Both the position numbers and the translations under genes were made by a program. Shown piece after piece: positions 1 through 6,020 of a stretch of DNA of 6,040 nt. The first letter of the stretch is position 1; each line of letters starts with the position of its first letter. The notes beneath the pieces were generated by a model. It was not told where the DNA came from, did no database searches, and worked only from the letters and a program-made list of their open reading frames with translations. This DNA is from Candidatus Eisenbergiella stercorigallinarum (lineage in GTDB: Bacteria > Bacillota > Clostridia > Lachnospirales > Lachnospiraceae): the NCBI GenBank assembly GCA_019120525.1, contig DWUW01000373.1:1-6040 (forward strand), given 5' to 3'.

Positions 1-34
1 GGCAACCAATTACAGAAATATTGAAGTAGAGTAA
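1..34 (+). other. probable 3' end of an upstream gene (frame undetermined)
   Basis: All three forward frames close here: TGA at 22-24, TAG at 25-27 and TAA at 32-34. A gene running in from the left on the plus strand must therefore end by base 34. In operons with MalF/MalG-type permeases, the gene just before the first permease is commonly the extracellular solute-binding lipoprotein, so that is the expected neighbour. The 7 to 10 visible codons are too few to choose a frame or recognise a family, so the identity is inferred from context only. Confidence 0.3.
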
Positions 35-42
35 TCAGGTAT

Positions 43-80
43 GCAGGGGAGGGGCAGCTCATCCGGGCTGTCCCTTCTGC
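43..80 (+). promoter_or_regulatory. intercistronic stem-loop before the permease genes
   Basis: Bases 49-57 pair with 68-76 (nine pairs, two of them G-U) and 43-46 pair with 77-80. Bases 47-48 are bulged and there is a 10-base loop at 58-67. The stem is GC-rich and is not followed by a T-run, so it does not look like a strong intrinsic terminator. It lies between the presumed end of a binding-protein gene and the first permease. In the malE-malF type of arrangement, such hairpins protect the upstream message from 3' decay and lower expression of the membrane genes. That role here is inferred. Confidence 0.5.
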
Positions 81-104
81 AGTATTGGAAAGGGAGGAAT
101 GCAT

Positions 105-989
105 ATGAAAAAAAGAAGAGCAAAATGGGGACTGATTTTCTGCCTGCCTTTTTTGATTACGTTTTTGGTTTTTCAGCTGTATCCGATTCTTTACAGCCTC
201 TATCTGAGCTTTATGTTTCAGGAAAACAGCCGCACCTTCTATTTTACGGGCCTGGACAACTATAAAGACCTGATCCAGGATGACGTGTTCTGGAAGAGTG
301 TGGCGAATACCTGGAAGATCTGGCTGCTCAACTTTATCCCACAGCTGGTATCATCGCTGCTTCTGGCTATTTTGCTGACCCAGTACAAAATCAAAGGGGC
401 GACTTTTTTCAGAGGGGTGTTCTATCTGCCCAACCTGATCACGGCAGCTTCCATCGGCGTTCTGTTCCTGGCTCTGTTTGACTGGCAGACCGGAAGCGTG
501 AACAACGCGCTGACGGGACTGGGGATCCTGAAGGAAAAGGTAAACTGGATGAGCAGCCCTGTATTTGCCCAGCTCATTGTGAGTTTTATCCAGTGGCTGA
601 TGTGGTTTGGCTATTCCTCGATCCTTCTCACAGCCGGGATCGCGTCTATTTCAGAGGATATCATAGACGCTTCTGTGGTTGACGGGGCCAACGCCTGGAA
701 CCGTCTGACCAGGATCACACTGCCCCTTTTGAAGCCTACGATCCTGTATGTCCTTGTCACATCGCTGATCGGCGGCATGCAGATCTTTGATATCCCGATG
801 ACGCTGACCAAGGGTTCCGGAGAGCCCGCGAAATCGCTGATGACCATGGTGCTGTATCTTTACAATATGGCGTTTAAGTATAATGACCTTCCTTATGGCG
901 CGACCATTTCGTACGGCGTATTTATCATCATCATTATCTTTTCGGTCATCTTCTTCAAGGTTCTTTACGGAAGGGAGGATAAGGTATGA
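105..989 (+). CDS. ABC sugar transporter permease, MalF/UgpA type
   Basis: This is one of two integral membrane subunits of a CUT1-type ABC importer for oligosaccharides or glycosides. The 294-residue protein starts with a basic MKKRR head. It has about six hydrophobic segments, near residues 9-31, 72-92, 105-126, 153-178, 211-231 and 267-286. The cytoplasmic EAA loop that contacts the ATPase is at about 184-211 and shows IDASVVDGANAW followed by ITLPLLKP, a good match to the binding-protein-dependent permease signature. I chose ATG 105 because GGAGG at 93-97 sits seven bases upstream; ATG 99, two codons earlier, is too close to it. Length is normal for the family. The gene overlaps the next permease by four bases, so the two are probably translationally coupled. 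The substrate cannot be read from the protein; the downstream hydrolases suggest a plant-type beta-linked oligosaccharide. Confidence 0.93.
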   Translation: MKKRRAKWGLIFCLPFLITFLVFQLYPILYSLYLSFMFQENSRTFYFTGLDNYKDLIQDDVFWKSVANTWKIWLLNFIPQLVSSLLLAILLTQYKIKGATFFRGVFYLPNLITAASIGVLFLALFDWQTGSVNNALTGLGILKEKVNWMSSPVFAQLIVSFIQWLMWFGYSSILLTAGIASISEDIIDASVVDGANAWNRLTRITLPLLKPTILYVLVTSLIGGMQIFDIPMTLTKGSGEPAKSLMTMVLYLYNMAFKYNDLPYGATISYGVFIIIIIFSVIFFKVLYGREDKV

Positions 990-1810
990 AAAAAATCAGA
1001 ATTTCCCATATACTGATCTATATCCTGCTGATACTGCTTACATTGATCTGCGTGGTTCCTTTTTACATTATGATCATCAACGCCACGCATAGTACGAATG
1101 AGCTTTATACGGGGCTGAGCGTCCTGCCGGGAAGCCATCTGATGGAAAACATCAAAAATATGAATGAAAGAGTCAACATGCTTCAGGGCTTTTTCAACAG
1201 TTTCCTGATCTCTGTTTGCTCGACCGCGCTGTCCATTTATTTTGGGACCATGACGGCTTACGGGCTTTTTGAATATCGGTTTAAGCTGAGAAAACTGATC
1301 TATGTGGTCCTGATGATCTCGCTGATGGTTCCGGGACAGCTTGGGATCATCGGGCTGTTCAAGCTCTGCAACAGCTTAGGCCTGCTGAATACCTACTGGC
1401 CGATCATTCTGCCTAGCTTCGCGAACGCGACGACGATCTTTTTTGTCATGCAGTATCTGGAGTCCTCCATGAGTGAAGAGCTCCTGGATTCCGCCAGGAT
1501 AGACGGGGCAGGAGAAGTACGGATCTTCCATTCCTTTGTGCTTCCCCTTTCCAAACCGGCACTGTCCACCATGTGTATTTTCAACTTCGTTTCCTACTGG
1601 AATAATTTCTTCACTCCGATGATCCTTCTGTTCGACGACGACAAGTTTACGGTCCCGCTGCTCATCAACAATATGAACAGCGGCATGCTTCAGGATCTTG
1701 GAGCAAAATATGCGGCGATAGCTGTATCCATTGTCCCGATCATTGTGGTATACTGCTTCATATCAAAATCACTCACCAAAGGGATGATGGCGGGAGCGAT
1801 CAAGAGCTGA
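986..1810 (+). CDS. ABC sugar transporter permease, MalG/UgpE type
   Basis: This is the second membrane subunit of the importer and should form a heterodimer with the preceding permease. The 274-residue product has hydrophobic segments near 8-31, 69-93, 103-126, 137-156, 191-215 and 243-260. Its EAA loop at about 164-191 reads LDSARIDGAGE, then VLPLSKPAL. The C-terminus, GMMAGAIKS, matches the usual MalG-type ending (G-x-x-x-GA-x-K). The start is ATG 986, inside the stop of the preceding gene, with GGGAGG at 973-978 seven bases upstream. No ATP-binding subunit follows. In many Firmicutes one MsmX/MsmK-type ATPase encoded elsewhere serves several CUT1 importers, which is the likely explanation here. 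The family call is secure; the substrate is not known. Confidence 0.93.
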   Translation: MKKIRISHILIYILLILLTLICVVPFYIMIINATHSTNELYTGLSVLPGSHLMENIKNMNERVNMLQGFFNSFLISVCSTALSIYFGTMTAYGLFEYRFKLRKLIYVVLMISLMVPGQLGIIGLFKLCNSLGLLNTYWPIILPSFANATTIFFVMQYLESSMSEELLDSARIDGAGEVRIFHSFVLPLSKPALSTMCIFNFVSYWNNFFTPMILLFDDDKFTVPLLINNMNSGMLQDLGAKYAAIAVSIVPIIVVYCFISKSLTKGMMAGAIKS

Positions 1811-1823
1811 AGGAGAATGGAAA

Positions 1824-3191
1824 GTGGAAGAGAACAGGAGATTTCCGGAAAATTTTGTCTGGGGAGCGGCAAGTTCAGCCTATCAGGCGGAGGGAGCATA
1901 CAGGGCGGATGGAAAGGGCCTGTCAGTATGGGATGTCTATACCCATGAGCCGGGACATATCTTTAACGGGGATACCGGGGATGTGGCATGCGACCAATAT
2001 GAGAAATTTGATACGGATCTGACGATCATGAAGGAGCTGGGGCTGCAGGCATACCGGTTTTCCATCAACTGGCCGAGAGTGATTCCGGACGGCTGCGGGC
2101 AGGTGAATGAGAAGGGGCTTGATTTTTATGACCGGATGGTGGAGCGGCTGCTTGAAAACGACATTATTCCCTACATTACGCTTTTTCATTGGGAGCTTCC
2201 TTATGGGCTGTATCTGAAGGGAGGATGGCTGAACCGGGATATTGTCCAATATTTTGCGGAATATGTATCAGTTGTGATCCGCAGGCTCTCGGACAGGGTG
2301 CGCTTCTGGATCACGGAAAATGAGCCGCAGTGCTACATTGGGGCGGCACTGCATGGAGGCGGCCATGCGCCGGGGCTGAAGGTTGGGGAAAAGGATATTT
2401 TCCTGGCGGCGCATCATTCCCTCCTGGCGCATGGCAGCGCTGTGGAGGTGATCCGGGAAACGGCAAAGACGGCCTCGGTGATCGGATACGCGCCGGCTTC
2501 CTGGCATCTGTGGTCCCCGGTAAGCGACTTGCCGGAGGATATCGAGGCATGCAGAAGGGAAACCTTCCGGGCGGGGGATGACCCGGTCGGCGCCACCTCC
2601 TGGTGGCTGGATCCCGTGATCCTGGGGCGGTATCCGGAAACGGCAGGATATCCATATGAAAAGTATCTTCCGGAAATACGTCCGGAGGATATGAAGATGA
2701 TATCCCAGCCCATTGATTTTATCGGGATGAACGTATATCAGACATACCGGGGGAAGGCTGACGGAGAGGGAAACTGCGTGACGGTAAAAGCCCTGCCCGG
2801 AGCGGCGCAGACAAATGCCGGATGGCCGGTAACGCCGGAAGCTCTGTACTGGGGACCCAGGTTTTACTGGGAAAGATATCATAAGAAGCTGTATATTACG
2901 GAAAACGGGCTTTCCAATCAGGACTGGGTGAGCCTGGACGGAAAAGTACATGACCCGCAGAGGATCGATTTCCTGCGTCGTTATCTCCGGAAGCTGCGGG
3001 AGGCGGTGCGGGAAGGAATCCCGGTGGAGGGGTATTTCCATTGGGCGCTGACGGATAATTTTGAGTGGGCGTCGGGATATTCCAACCGGTTCGGGCTGGT
3101 ATATACGGATTTTGCCAGCCAGGAGCGGATCATAAAGGATTCCGGGCAGTGGTACAGCAGGGTGATAAGCAGCAACGGGGAAATCATATAA
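1824..3191 (+). CDS. GH1 family beta-glucosidase (unphosphorylated glycoside type)
   Basis: This retaining glycoside hydrolase of family 1 has 455 residues, the usual length for a single (beta/alpha)8 barrel. The N-terminal GH1 signature runs from F11 through W13, G14, Q21 and E23. H122-W123 is the usual sugar-binding pair. The acid/base glutamate is E167 in TENEP and the nucleophile is E360 in YITENG. The C-terminal HWALTDNFEW contains W407, E414 and W415; E414-W415 is the pair found in enzymes acting on unphosphorylated sugars, while 6-phospho-beta-glucosidases carry a phosphate-binding Ser/Lys/Tyr set. There is no signal peptide, so it should act in the cytoplasm on imported substrate. The start is GTG 1824, with AGGAG at 1811-1815 eight bases upstream; the nearby ATG 1817 is out of frame. 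It begins 13 bases after the permease stop. The call GH1 is secure; glucosidase rather than galactosidase or fucosidase is the default and is unproven. Confidence 0.93.
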   Translation: MEENRRFPENFVWGAASSAYQAEGAYRADGKGLSVWDVYTHEPGHIFNGDTGDVACDQYEKFDTDLTIMKELGLQAYRFSINWPRVIPDGCGQVNEKGLDFYDRMVERLLENDIIPYITLFHWELPYGLYLKGGWLNRDIVQYFAEYVSVVIRRLSDRVRFWITENEPQCYIGAALHGGGHAPGLKVGEKDIFLAAHHSLLAHGSAVEVIRETAKTASVIGYAPASWHLWSPVSDLPEDIEACRRETFRAGDDPVGATSWWLDPVILGRYPETAGYPYEKYLPEIRPEDMKMISQPIDFIGMNVYQTYRGKADGEGNCVTVKALPGAAQTNAGWPVTPEALYWGPRFYWERYHKKLYITENGLSNQDWVSLDGKVHDPQRIDFLRRYLRKLREAVREGIPVEGYFHWALTDNFEWASGYSNRFGLVYTDFASQERIIKDSGQWYSRVISSNGEII

Positions 3192-3213
3192 AAATCATGG
3201 AGAGGTGAAGGTT

Positions 3214-4464
3214 ATGAACCCAATTTTACCAGGTCGTTATTATATACCGGACGCGGAGGCCAGATCAGATGAGGATGGAAACGTTTATCTGTATGGTTCA
3301 AAGGATATGGCGGATGATGACGACTACTGCAGTTATGAATATCAGGTTTTTTCTTCCAAAGACCTGAAAAACTGGAAGGTGAGCGATATCAGCTTTTCAA
3401 CGGACTGGCTGAAGGAGAAAACGAAAGAACGTCTGTATGCCCCTGACTGCATCAAAAAAGACGGGATGTACTACCTGCTTTACTGCCTCGCGGACGGGAC
3501 GGAGGGAATCGCGGAAAGCAGCAGGCCGGAAGGGCCGTTTTGTGATAAGGGGACGATTCCCGGCATCCACGGTATCGATCCTTCTGCGATCGTGGAGGAG
3601 GACGGGGTCTACTACTTCTGGGGCCAGATGTCCCTGAAAGGGGCAAAGCTGGATCCGGAGGCCTGCCGCATTGAGGAAGATACTCTGACGGAAGGGATCC
3701 TTACACAGGATAGGGATGGTTTTCATGAGGGATCTTCGATCCGGAGGATCGGCGACAAATATTATCTGGTCTATACGGATATTTCAAGGGGAAGGGCGAC
3801 CTGCCTCAGCTACGCGATAAGCGATTCCCCGTTTGGGCCATATGAAAAGAAGGGGATCATCATTGATAATACGGGCTGCGACCCTTCCTCCTGGAATAAT
3901 CACGGCTCTATTGAAAAGATAGGGGACAGCTATTATGTTTTCTATCATCGTTCCACCCATAACAGCGAATACAGCAGGCACGTCTGTGCGGAACCGATCC
4001 AGATCCATGAGGACGGAACGATAGACGAAGTGGAAATGACCTCCCAGGGGACGGAAGGCCCGATCGAATGTACGCGGAGACTGGAAGCGTCCGCTTTCTG
4101 CCTGATCCATGGAGAGGCTTTCCTGCGGGATTTTTCATCAGCGGAGGAATCCTATGAATTTCTGACCAACATCCACGACGGAGACGGCGCGTATATCAAA
4201 TATTATCAGTTCGACAAAGAAGTCGCCCGCTTCTGCGTCTCTGCGGCAAATGCCGGAGCGGATGCCGGCATCCGGGTGCGCCTGGACGGTGCGCAGGGAG
4301 AGGTGATCGCGACGGTTTGCGTGGGAAGAACGGAAGGAAATTATGATTTCCGGACATTCAGCGCTCCTGTCTGCGGGAAGCTGTCCGGCAAACATGCCGT
4401 GTATCTGGAATTTTTCGGAAAGAGCGGAAAACTGATGAATCTGAAGGAGCTGTATTTTATCTGA
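3214..4464 (+). CDS. GH43 family glycoside hydrolase with CBM6-like C-terminal domain
   Basis: This is an inverting glycoside hydrolase of family 43, probably an alpha-L-arabinofuranosidase or beta-xylosidase type enzyme. With ATG 3214 the protein has 416 residues. The five-bladed propeller spans roughly 1-285. The three catalytic acids are readable: base D13 in YIPDAEA, pKa-modulating D122 in GIDPSA, and general acid E172 in HEGSS. H230 in NNHGS fits the conserved histidine that lines the active site or metal position. Residues about 290-416 resemble a CBM6-type beta-sandwich, with YDFRTF, GKHAVYLEF and a final MNLKELYFI. There is no signal peptide, so the location is cytoplasmic. I prefer ATG 3214 over GTG 3205 because GGAGAGGTG at 3199-3207 makes a ribosome site six bases before the ATG. 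The gene follows GH1 by 22 bases, so they are surely co-transcribed. Linkage specificity is not readable. Confidence 0.88.
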   Translation: MNPILPGRYYIPDAEARSDEDGNVYLYGSKDMADDDDYCSYEYQVFSSKDLKNWKVSDISFSTDWLKEKTKERLYAPDCIKKDGMYYLLYCLADGTEGIAESSRPEGPFCDKGTIPGIHGIDPSAIVEEDGVYYFWGQMSLKGAKLDPEACRIEEDTLTEGILTQDRDGFHEGSSIRRIGDKYYLVYTDISRGRATCLSYAISDSPFGPYEKKGIIIDNTGCDPSSWNNHGSIEKIGDSYYVFYHRSTHNSEYSRHVCAEPIQIHEDGTIDEVEMTSQGTEGPIECTRRLEASAFCLIHGEAFLRDFSSAEESYEFLTNIHDGDGAYIKYYQFDKEVARFCVSAANAGADAGIRVRLDGAQGEVIATVCVGRTEGNYDFRTFSAPVCGKLSGKHAVYLEFFGKSGKLMNLKELYFI

Positions 4465-4492
4465 TCGGAGATATCTTCGGTGAGATACCGTA

Positions 4493-4527
4493 GCAGGCGG
4501 ATCACAGCGAAAGGCTGCCGGGTCTGC
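4493..4527 (+). other. imperfect hairpin between the GH43 and kinase genes
   Basis: CAGC at 4505-4508 and GCTG at 4514-4517 enclose a GAAAG loop. Outside this, GG 4499-4500 can pair with CC 4518-4519, and GCAG 4493-4496 with CTGC 4524-4527, with unpaired bases between. There is no T-run after it, so it is not a standard terminator. It could adjust expression of the kinase relative to the hydrolases or be chance in GC-rich DNA. Confidence 0.22.
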
Positions 4528-4556
4528 ATGAAGGCAGAAAAGGTTTGAGGAAAAGC

Positions 4557-4883
4557 ATGAAAAGTGAGATGGGGGAAGAAATCAGGGCCGACTTGAAATG
4601 TTCTTTCGGCCTGCATGCGGATTCTGCCACGCCGGTTTCCGGCGGCTGGCTGAACCGGAAGTGGAAGCTTGTCTGCGACGGAAAGGCCTGGCTGGTCAAG
4701 CAGTACAGCAGAAAGCGGTTTAATCAGAAGCAGCTTGACTGGACCGAGCAGTCCATGCAGCGCCAGCTGATTGCGAAGAAAGAGGGCGTGCCCTGTCCTG
4801 TCCGCTTTCTTTTCAGGGGAAAGTCCTGCGTTCGCTGCCGGACGGCACGGTCTACATGGTTATGGAATTCTGTCCGGGCGTGA
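4557..4883 (+). CDS. N-terminal piece of the APH/CotS-like kinase
   Basis: This frame gives 108 codons from ATG 4557. GAGGA at 4547-4551 is five bases upstream, which favours this start over TTG 4545 or ATG 4569. It carries the N-lobe: SGGWLNRKWKL is the glycine-rich nucleotide loop, and the lysine in AWLVKQY is the likely ATP-binding lysine. A helix with EQSMQRQL follows. True kinase sequence runs to about 4823; the last 19 codons (RSTWLW and neighbours) read the wrong frame and look like noise. Alone, this product has no catalytic loop and could not be an active kinase. Confidence 0.5.
   Translation: MKSEMGEEIRADLKCSFGLHADSATPVSGGWLNRKWKLVCDGKAWLVKQYSRKRFNQKQLDWTEQSMQRQLIAKKEGVPCPVRFLFRGKSCVRCRTARSTWLWNSVRA
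4817..4823 (+). other. frame-change point; GGGAAAG heptamer
   Basis: In the first kinase frame the bases fall as G GGA AAG, the X-XXY-YYZ pattern for -1 slippage. This same heptamer drives the lambda tail G/GT frameshift. Slipping back one base here joins exactly to the frame that encodes the rest of the kinase; without slippage, translation stops at 4881-4883. It is also a G4-A3 homopolymer junction, where base-call errors and one-base deletions are common. I consider deletion or error more likely than programmed frameshifting. Confidence 0.5.
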
Positions 4884-5692
4884 TGCTGGATCACAATACC
4901 GTTACGACAGATCAGATGTATTCGCTGGGAACAGCCTGCGGGCAGATCCACCGGACCTTCTCCGCCCTGCCGCCGCAGGGCGTGCGGGCCTATCCTCTGG
5001 ACAGGAAAGCTGCTCTGCGCGAGCTGTGGGAGCATTACCGGACGCAGATGGCGGAATGTGAGAAGGCGGCTGAGAAGGGCGGCCATGCAGGCCCGTCGGA
5101 TTTTGCGGATTCATCGGAGGGATTATCCGCGGAAGTTTCTCAGGAATCCTTCGCGGAATATTTCCCGGAATTATTCCCGGAATTATTCCGTGCGCTGGAG
5201 CGGGAGCGGAGAATTTTGGAACAGCTTCCCGCTGATTTTTTTGACCGCATGGAAACGGGGATCGGACACGAGGATTTCACGCCGGATAACATGCTCTTTT
5301 CCGGAAATGAGGTATCTGCCATCCTGGATTTTGACCGCAGCCAGTACGGCTACTGCCTGCATGATGTGGGGCGGGCGATTCTGTCCTTTGCCCTGAAGGA
5401 TGGGGAACTGGACCGGAAAAAGGCGTATGCTTTTCTGGAGGGGTATGGGGAGTGGATGGCTTTTGTGAGAAGCGGAGGAACGGGTACAAAAGCAGGCGGA
5501 ACAGCCGGAACTTCTGCGGGAGCAGGGCGGTCTTCGGACTGGCTGGAGCGGACGCTTTCGGATGCGCTGATGCTCACCTGGTGCCTGGAAGCGCCATGGT
5601 GGGTGAAAAAAGGCGTGTTCGCGGGAGCGAGCGTGAAGCCGGCGAGGTTCCTGGAAGAGATTCTTTGGGTGGGGGAGTGGTGGAGGGAATGA
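4856..5692 (+). CDS. C-terminal catalytic piece of the APH/CotS-like kinase
   Basis: This 278-codon frame holds the catalytic half. MVMEFCPG is the hinge. GHEDFTPDNMLF is the H-x-D-x4-N catalytic loop, with the catalytic aspartate at D140 and the metal ligand at N145. ILDFDRSQYG supplies the second metal-binding aspartate, D158. CLHDVGRAI fits the helix that normally follows. ATG 4856 has no ribosome site before it, and the frame is coding back to about 4820, so it is probably not a natural start. There are two odd stretches. One is a charged segment of about 45 residues (5061-5195) that contains a 12-base tandem repeat. The other is a Gly/Ala/Thr/Ser-rich linker (5471-5536). The protein ends WVGEWWRE. 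Confidence 0.6.
   Translation: MVMEFCPGVMLDHNTVTTDQMYSLGTACGQIHRTFSALPPQGVRAYPLDRKAALRELWEHYRTQMAECEKAAEKGGHAGPSDFADSSEGLSAEVSQESFAEYFPELFPELFRALERERRILEQLPADFFDRMETGIGHEDFTPDNMLFSGNEVSAILDFDRSQYGYCLHDVGRAILSFALKDGELDRKKAYAFLEGYGEWMAFVRSGGTGTKAGGTAGTSAGAGRSSDWLERTLSDALMLTWCLEAPWWVKKGVFAGASVKPARFLEEILWVGEWWRE
5150..5190 (+). repeat. 12-base in-frame tandem repeat in the kinase gene
   Basis: TTCCCGGAATTA occurs twice in tandem (5162-5173 and 5174-5185). A degenerate copy, TTCGCGGAATAT, comes just before (5150-5161) and a partial copy, TTCCG, just after. The unit is in frame and encodes Phe-Pro-Glu-Leu repeats, giving FAEYFPELFPELF. It looks like replication-slippage expansion within a variable segment upstream of the catalytic loop. 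Confidence 0.8.
5471..5536 (+). repeat. low-complexity Gly/Ala/Thr/Ser coding segment
   Basis: Twenty-two codons between the VR of the preceding helix and DWLERTL encode only S, G, T, K, A and R, with alternating GGT, AGT and AGAG motifs. It probably forms a flexible linker. The DNA is not an exact tandem repeat. Confidence 0.6.
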
Positions 5693-5725
5693 GAACATCA
5701 GAATAGCGGGCTGAAAAAGAGACGG

Positions 5726-5770
5726 GGCAGGAAATTTTCCAAGGGAGAATCTTTGGAAAAATTTCCTGCC
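5726..5770 (+). terminator. long inverted repeat after the kinase gene, probable operon terminator
   Basis: The left arm, 5726-5742 (GGCAGGAAATTTTCCAA), pairs along its whole length with the right arm, 5753-5770; the right arm carries one extra A. The loop is about 10 bases. The stem starts 34 bases after the last stop codon and nothing codes between. The plus-strand tail after it (TCTGATTCTAATATAG) is only weakly T-rich. On the minus strand the stem is followed by CCGTCTCTTTTT, a better T-run. It could therefore act in both directions or mainly on minus-strand transcripts. Confidence 0.6.
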
Positions 5771-5834
5771 TCTGATTCTAATATAGAAGTTATATTTATA
5801 ATATAGATTTGGATTATAATATCAATGATATATA

Positions 5835-5863
5835 TTGACAAATACATCAAGGGAGAGTATTGT
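5835..5863 (+). promoter_or_regulatory. sigma-A type promoter candidate
   Basis: A perfect -35 hexamer TTGACA (5835-5840) is followed by a 17-base spacer and TATTGT (5858-5863), which matches four of six -10 positions, including the key TA and final T. TATAAA at 5863-5868 is an alternative -10 with too long a spacer. The DNA upstream is very AT-rich. Transcription would start near 5870, leaving a leader of about 150 bases before the possible gene at 6021. Confidence 0.6.
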
Positions 5864-5910
5864 ATAAATATCAGAACAATTTGTATCATGTCTTCTGTAA
5901 AGGAAGTGGA

Positions 5911-5952
5911 TTGAAAAATAAGCTAGATTTGGATGAGATGGCAGGGGTATGA
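5911..5952 (+). CDS. possible 13-codon leader ORF (TTG start)
   Basis: AAAGGAAG at 5899-5906 could serve a TTG at 5911, giving MKNKLDLDEMAGV before a TGA whose bases lie in the left arm of the following inverted repeat. It sits between the promoter candidate and the possible gene at 6021, the place for a leader peptide. The string LDLDEM resembles the core of double-glycine bacteriocin leader peptides, but no GG or core peptide follows, so this may be chance. Evidence is weak. Confidence 0.15.
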   Translation: MKNKLDLDEMAGV

Positions 5953-5974
5953 CATAAAAATTGGTCATACCTCT
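5943..5974 (+). promoter_or_regulatory. inverted repeat in the leader, possible operator or RNA hairpin
   Basis: AGGGGTATGAC (5943-5953) and GTCATACCTCT (5964-5974) form eleven pairs, one of them G-U, around a 10-base loop. The arm centres are 21 bp apart, two helical turns, which would suit a dimeric regulator. The right arm with the adjoining G contains GGTCATACC, which resembles the GGT-N3-ACC core of GntR-family (FadR-type) operators. As RNA it is a stable hairpin but has no T-run after it. Confidence 0.4.
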
Positions 5975-6020
5975 CAGTCTATCAGGCAAAAGTGAACGCA
6001 ACAGTGAAGAGAGAAAAAGA

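Larger units (their letters stand above)
4557..5692 (+). pseudogene. APH/CotS-like kinase gene interrupted by a -1 frame change
   Basis: Two overlapping reading frames together encode one aminoglycoside-phosphotransferase-fold kinase. The first frame supplies the N-lobe and the second the whole catalytic half. Reading 4557-4823 in the first frame and continuing at 4823 in the second gives a continuous protein of 378 residues. Across the junction it reads RFLFRGK then VLRSLPDGTVYMVMEF, as expected for the hinge strand of this fold. The net change is minus one base: a lost base, a sequencing error in GGGGAAA, or translational slippage. The gene lies 92 bases after GH43 and is the last of the group. 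Family members phosphorylate small hydroxylated molecules, including sugars, choline and aminoglycosides, so the substrate cannot be inferred. A cytoplasmic sugar kinase for the imported glycoside is one option; an unrelated passenger is another. Confidence 0.75.
5771..6020. other. AT-rich intergenic region
   Basis: Base composition changes sharply to AT-rich at about 5775. The first half, to about 5835, contains runs such as TTATAATATAG and GGATTATAATATC that could act as UP-type promoter DNA. The rest holds a promoter candidate, a 13-codon possible ORF and an inverted repeat, listed separately. I see no larger convincing gene on either strand. It probably separates the sugar operon from the next transcription unit. 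Confidence 0.6.

Noticed and set aside
41..265. 74-codon plus-strand ORF starting in the hairpin and overlapping the first permease
   Set aside because: It has no ribosome site, begins inside the stem-loop, and is out of frame with the clear MalF-type permease.
2268..3041. 257-codon minus-strand ORF opposite the GH1 gene
   Set aside because: It is a shadow of the GH1 coding frame. The plus strand carries all GH1 catalytic motifs, and the minus translation is rich in Pro, Arg and His without any recognisable domain.
4465..4556. Search for a promoter or terminator between the GH43 and kinase genes
   Set aside because: No convincing -35/-10 pair and no stem with a T-run were found; only the weak hairpin at 4493-4527.
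5471..5536. Gly-rich stretch considered as a collagen-like or phase-variable tract
   Set aside because: The codons are varied and there is no exact nucleotide repeat unit, so slippage-based switching is not supported here.
5183..5698. 171-codon minus-strand ORF opposite the kinase
   Set aside because: It lies antisense to the H-x-D-x4-N and DFD motifs of the kinase and has no coherent composition, so it is a shadow frame.
5698..5889. 63-codon minus-strand ORF rich in Ile and Tyr
   Set aside because: The composition simply reflects AT-rich intergenic DNA, and the frame runs through the terminator hairpin. No ribosome site or family resemblance.
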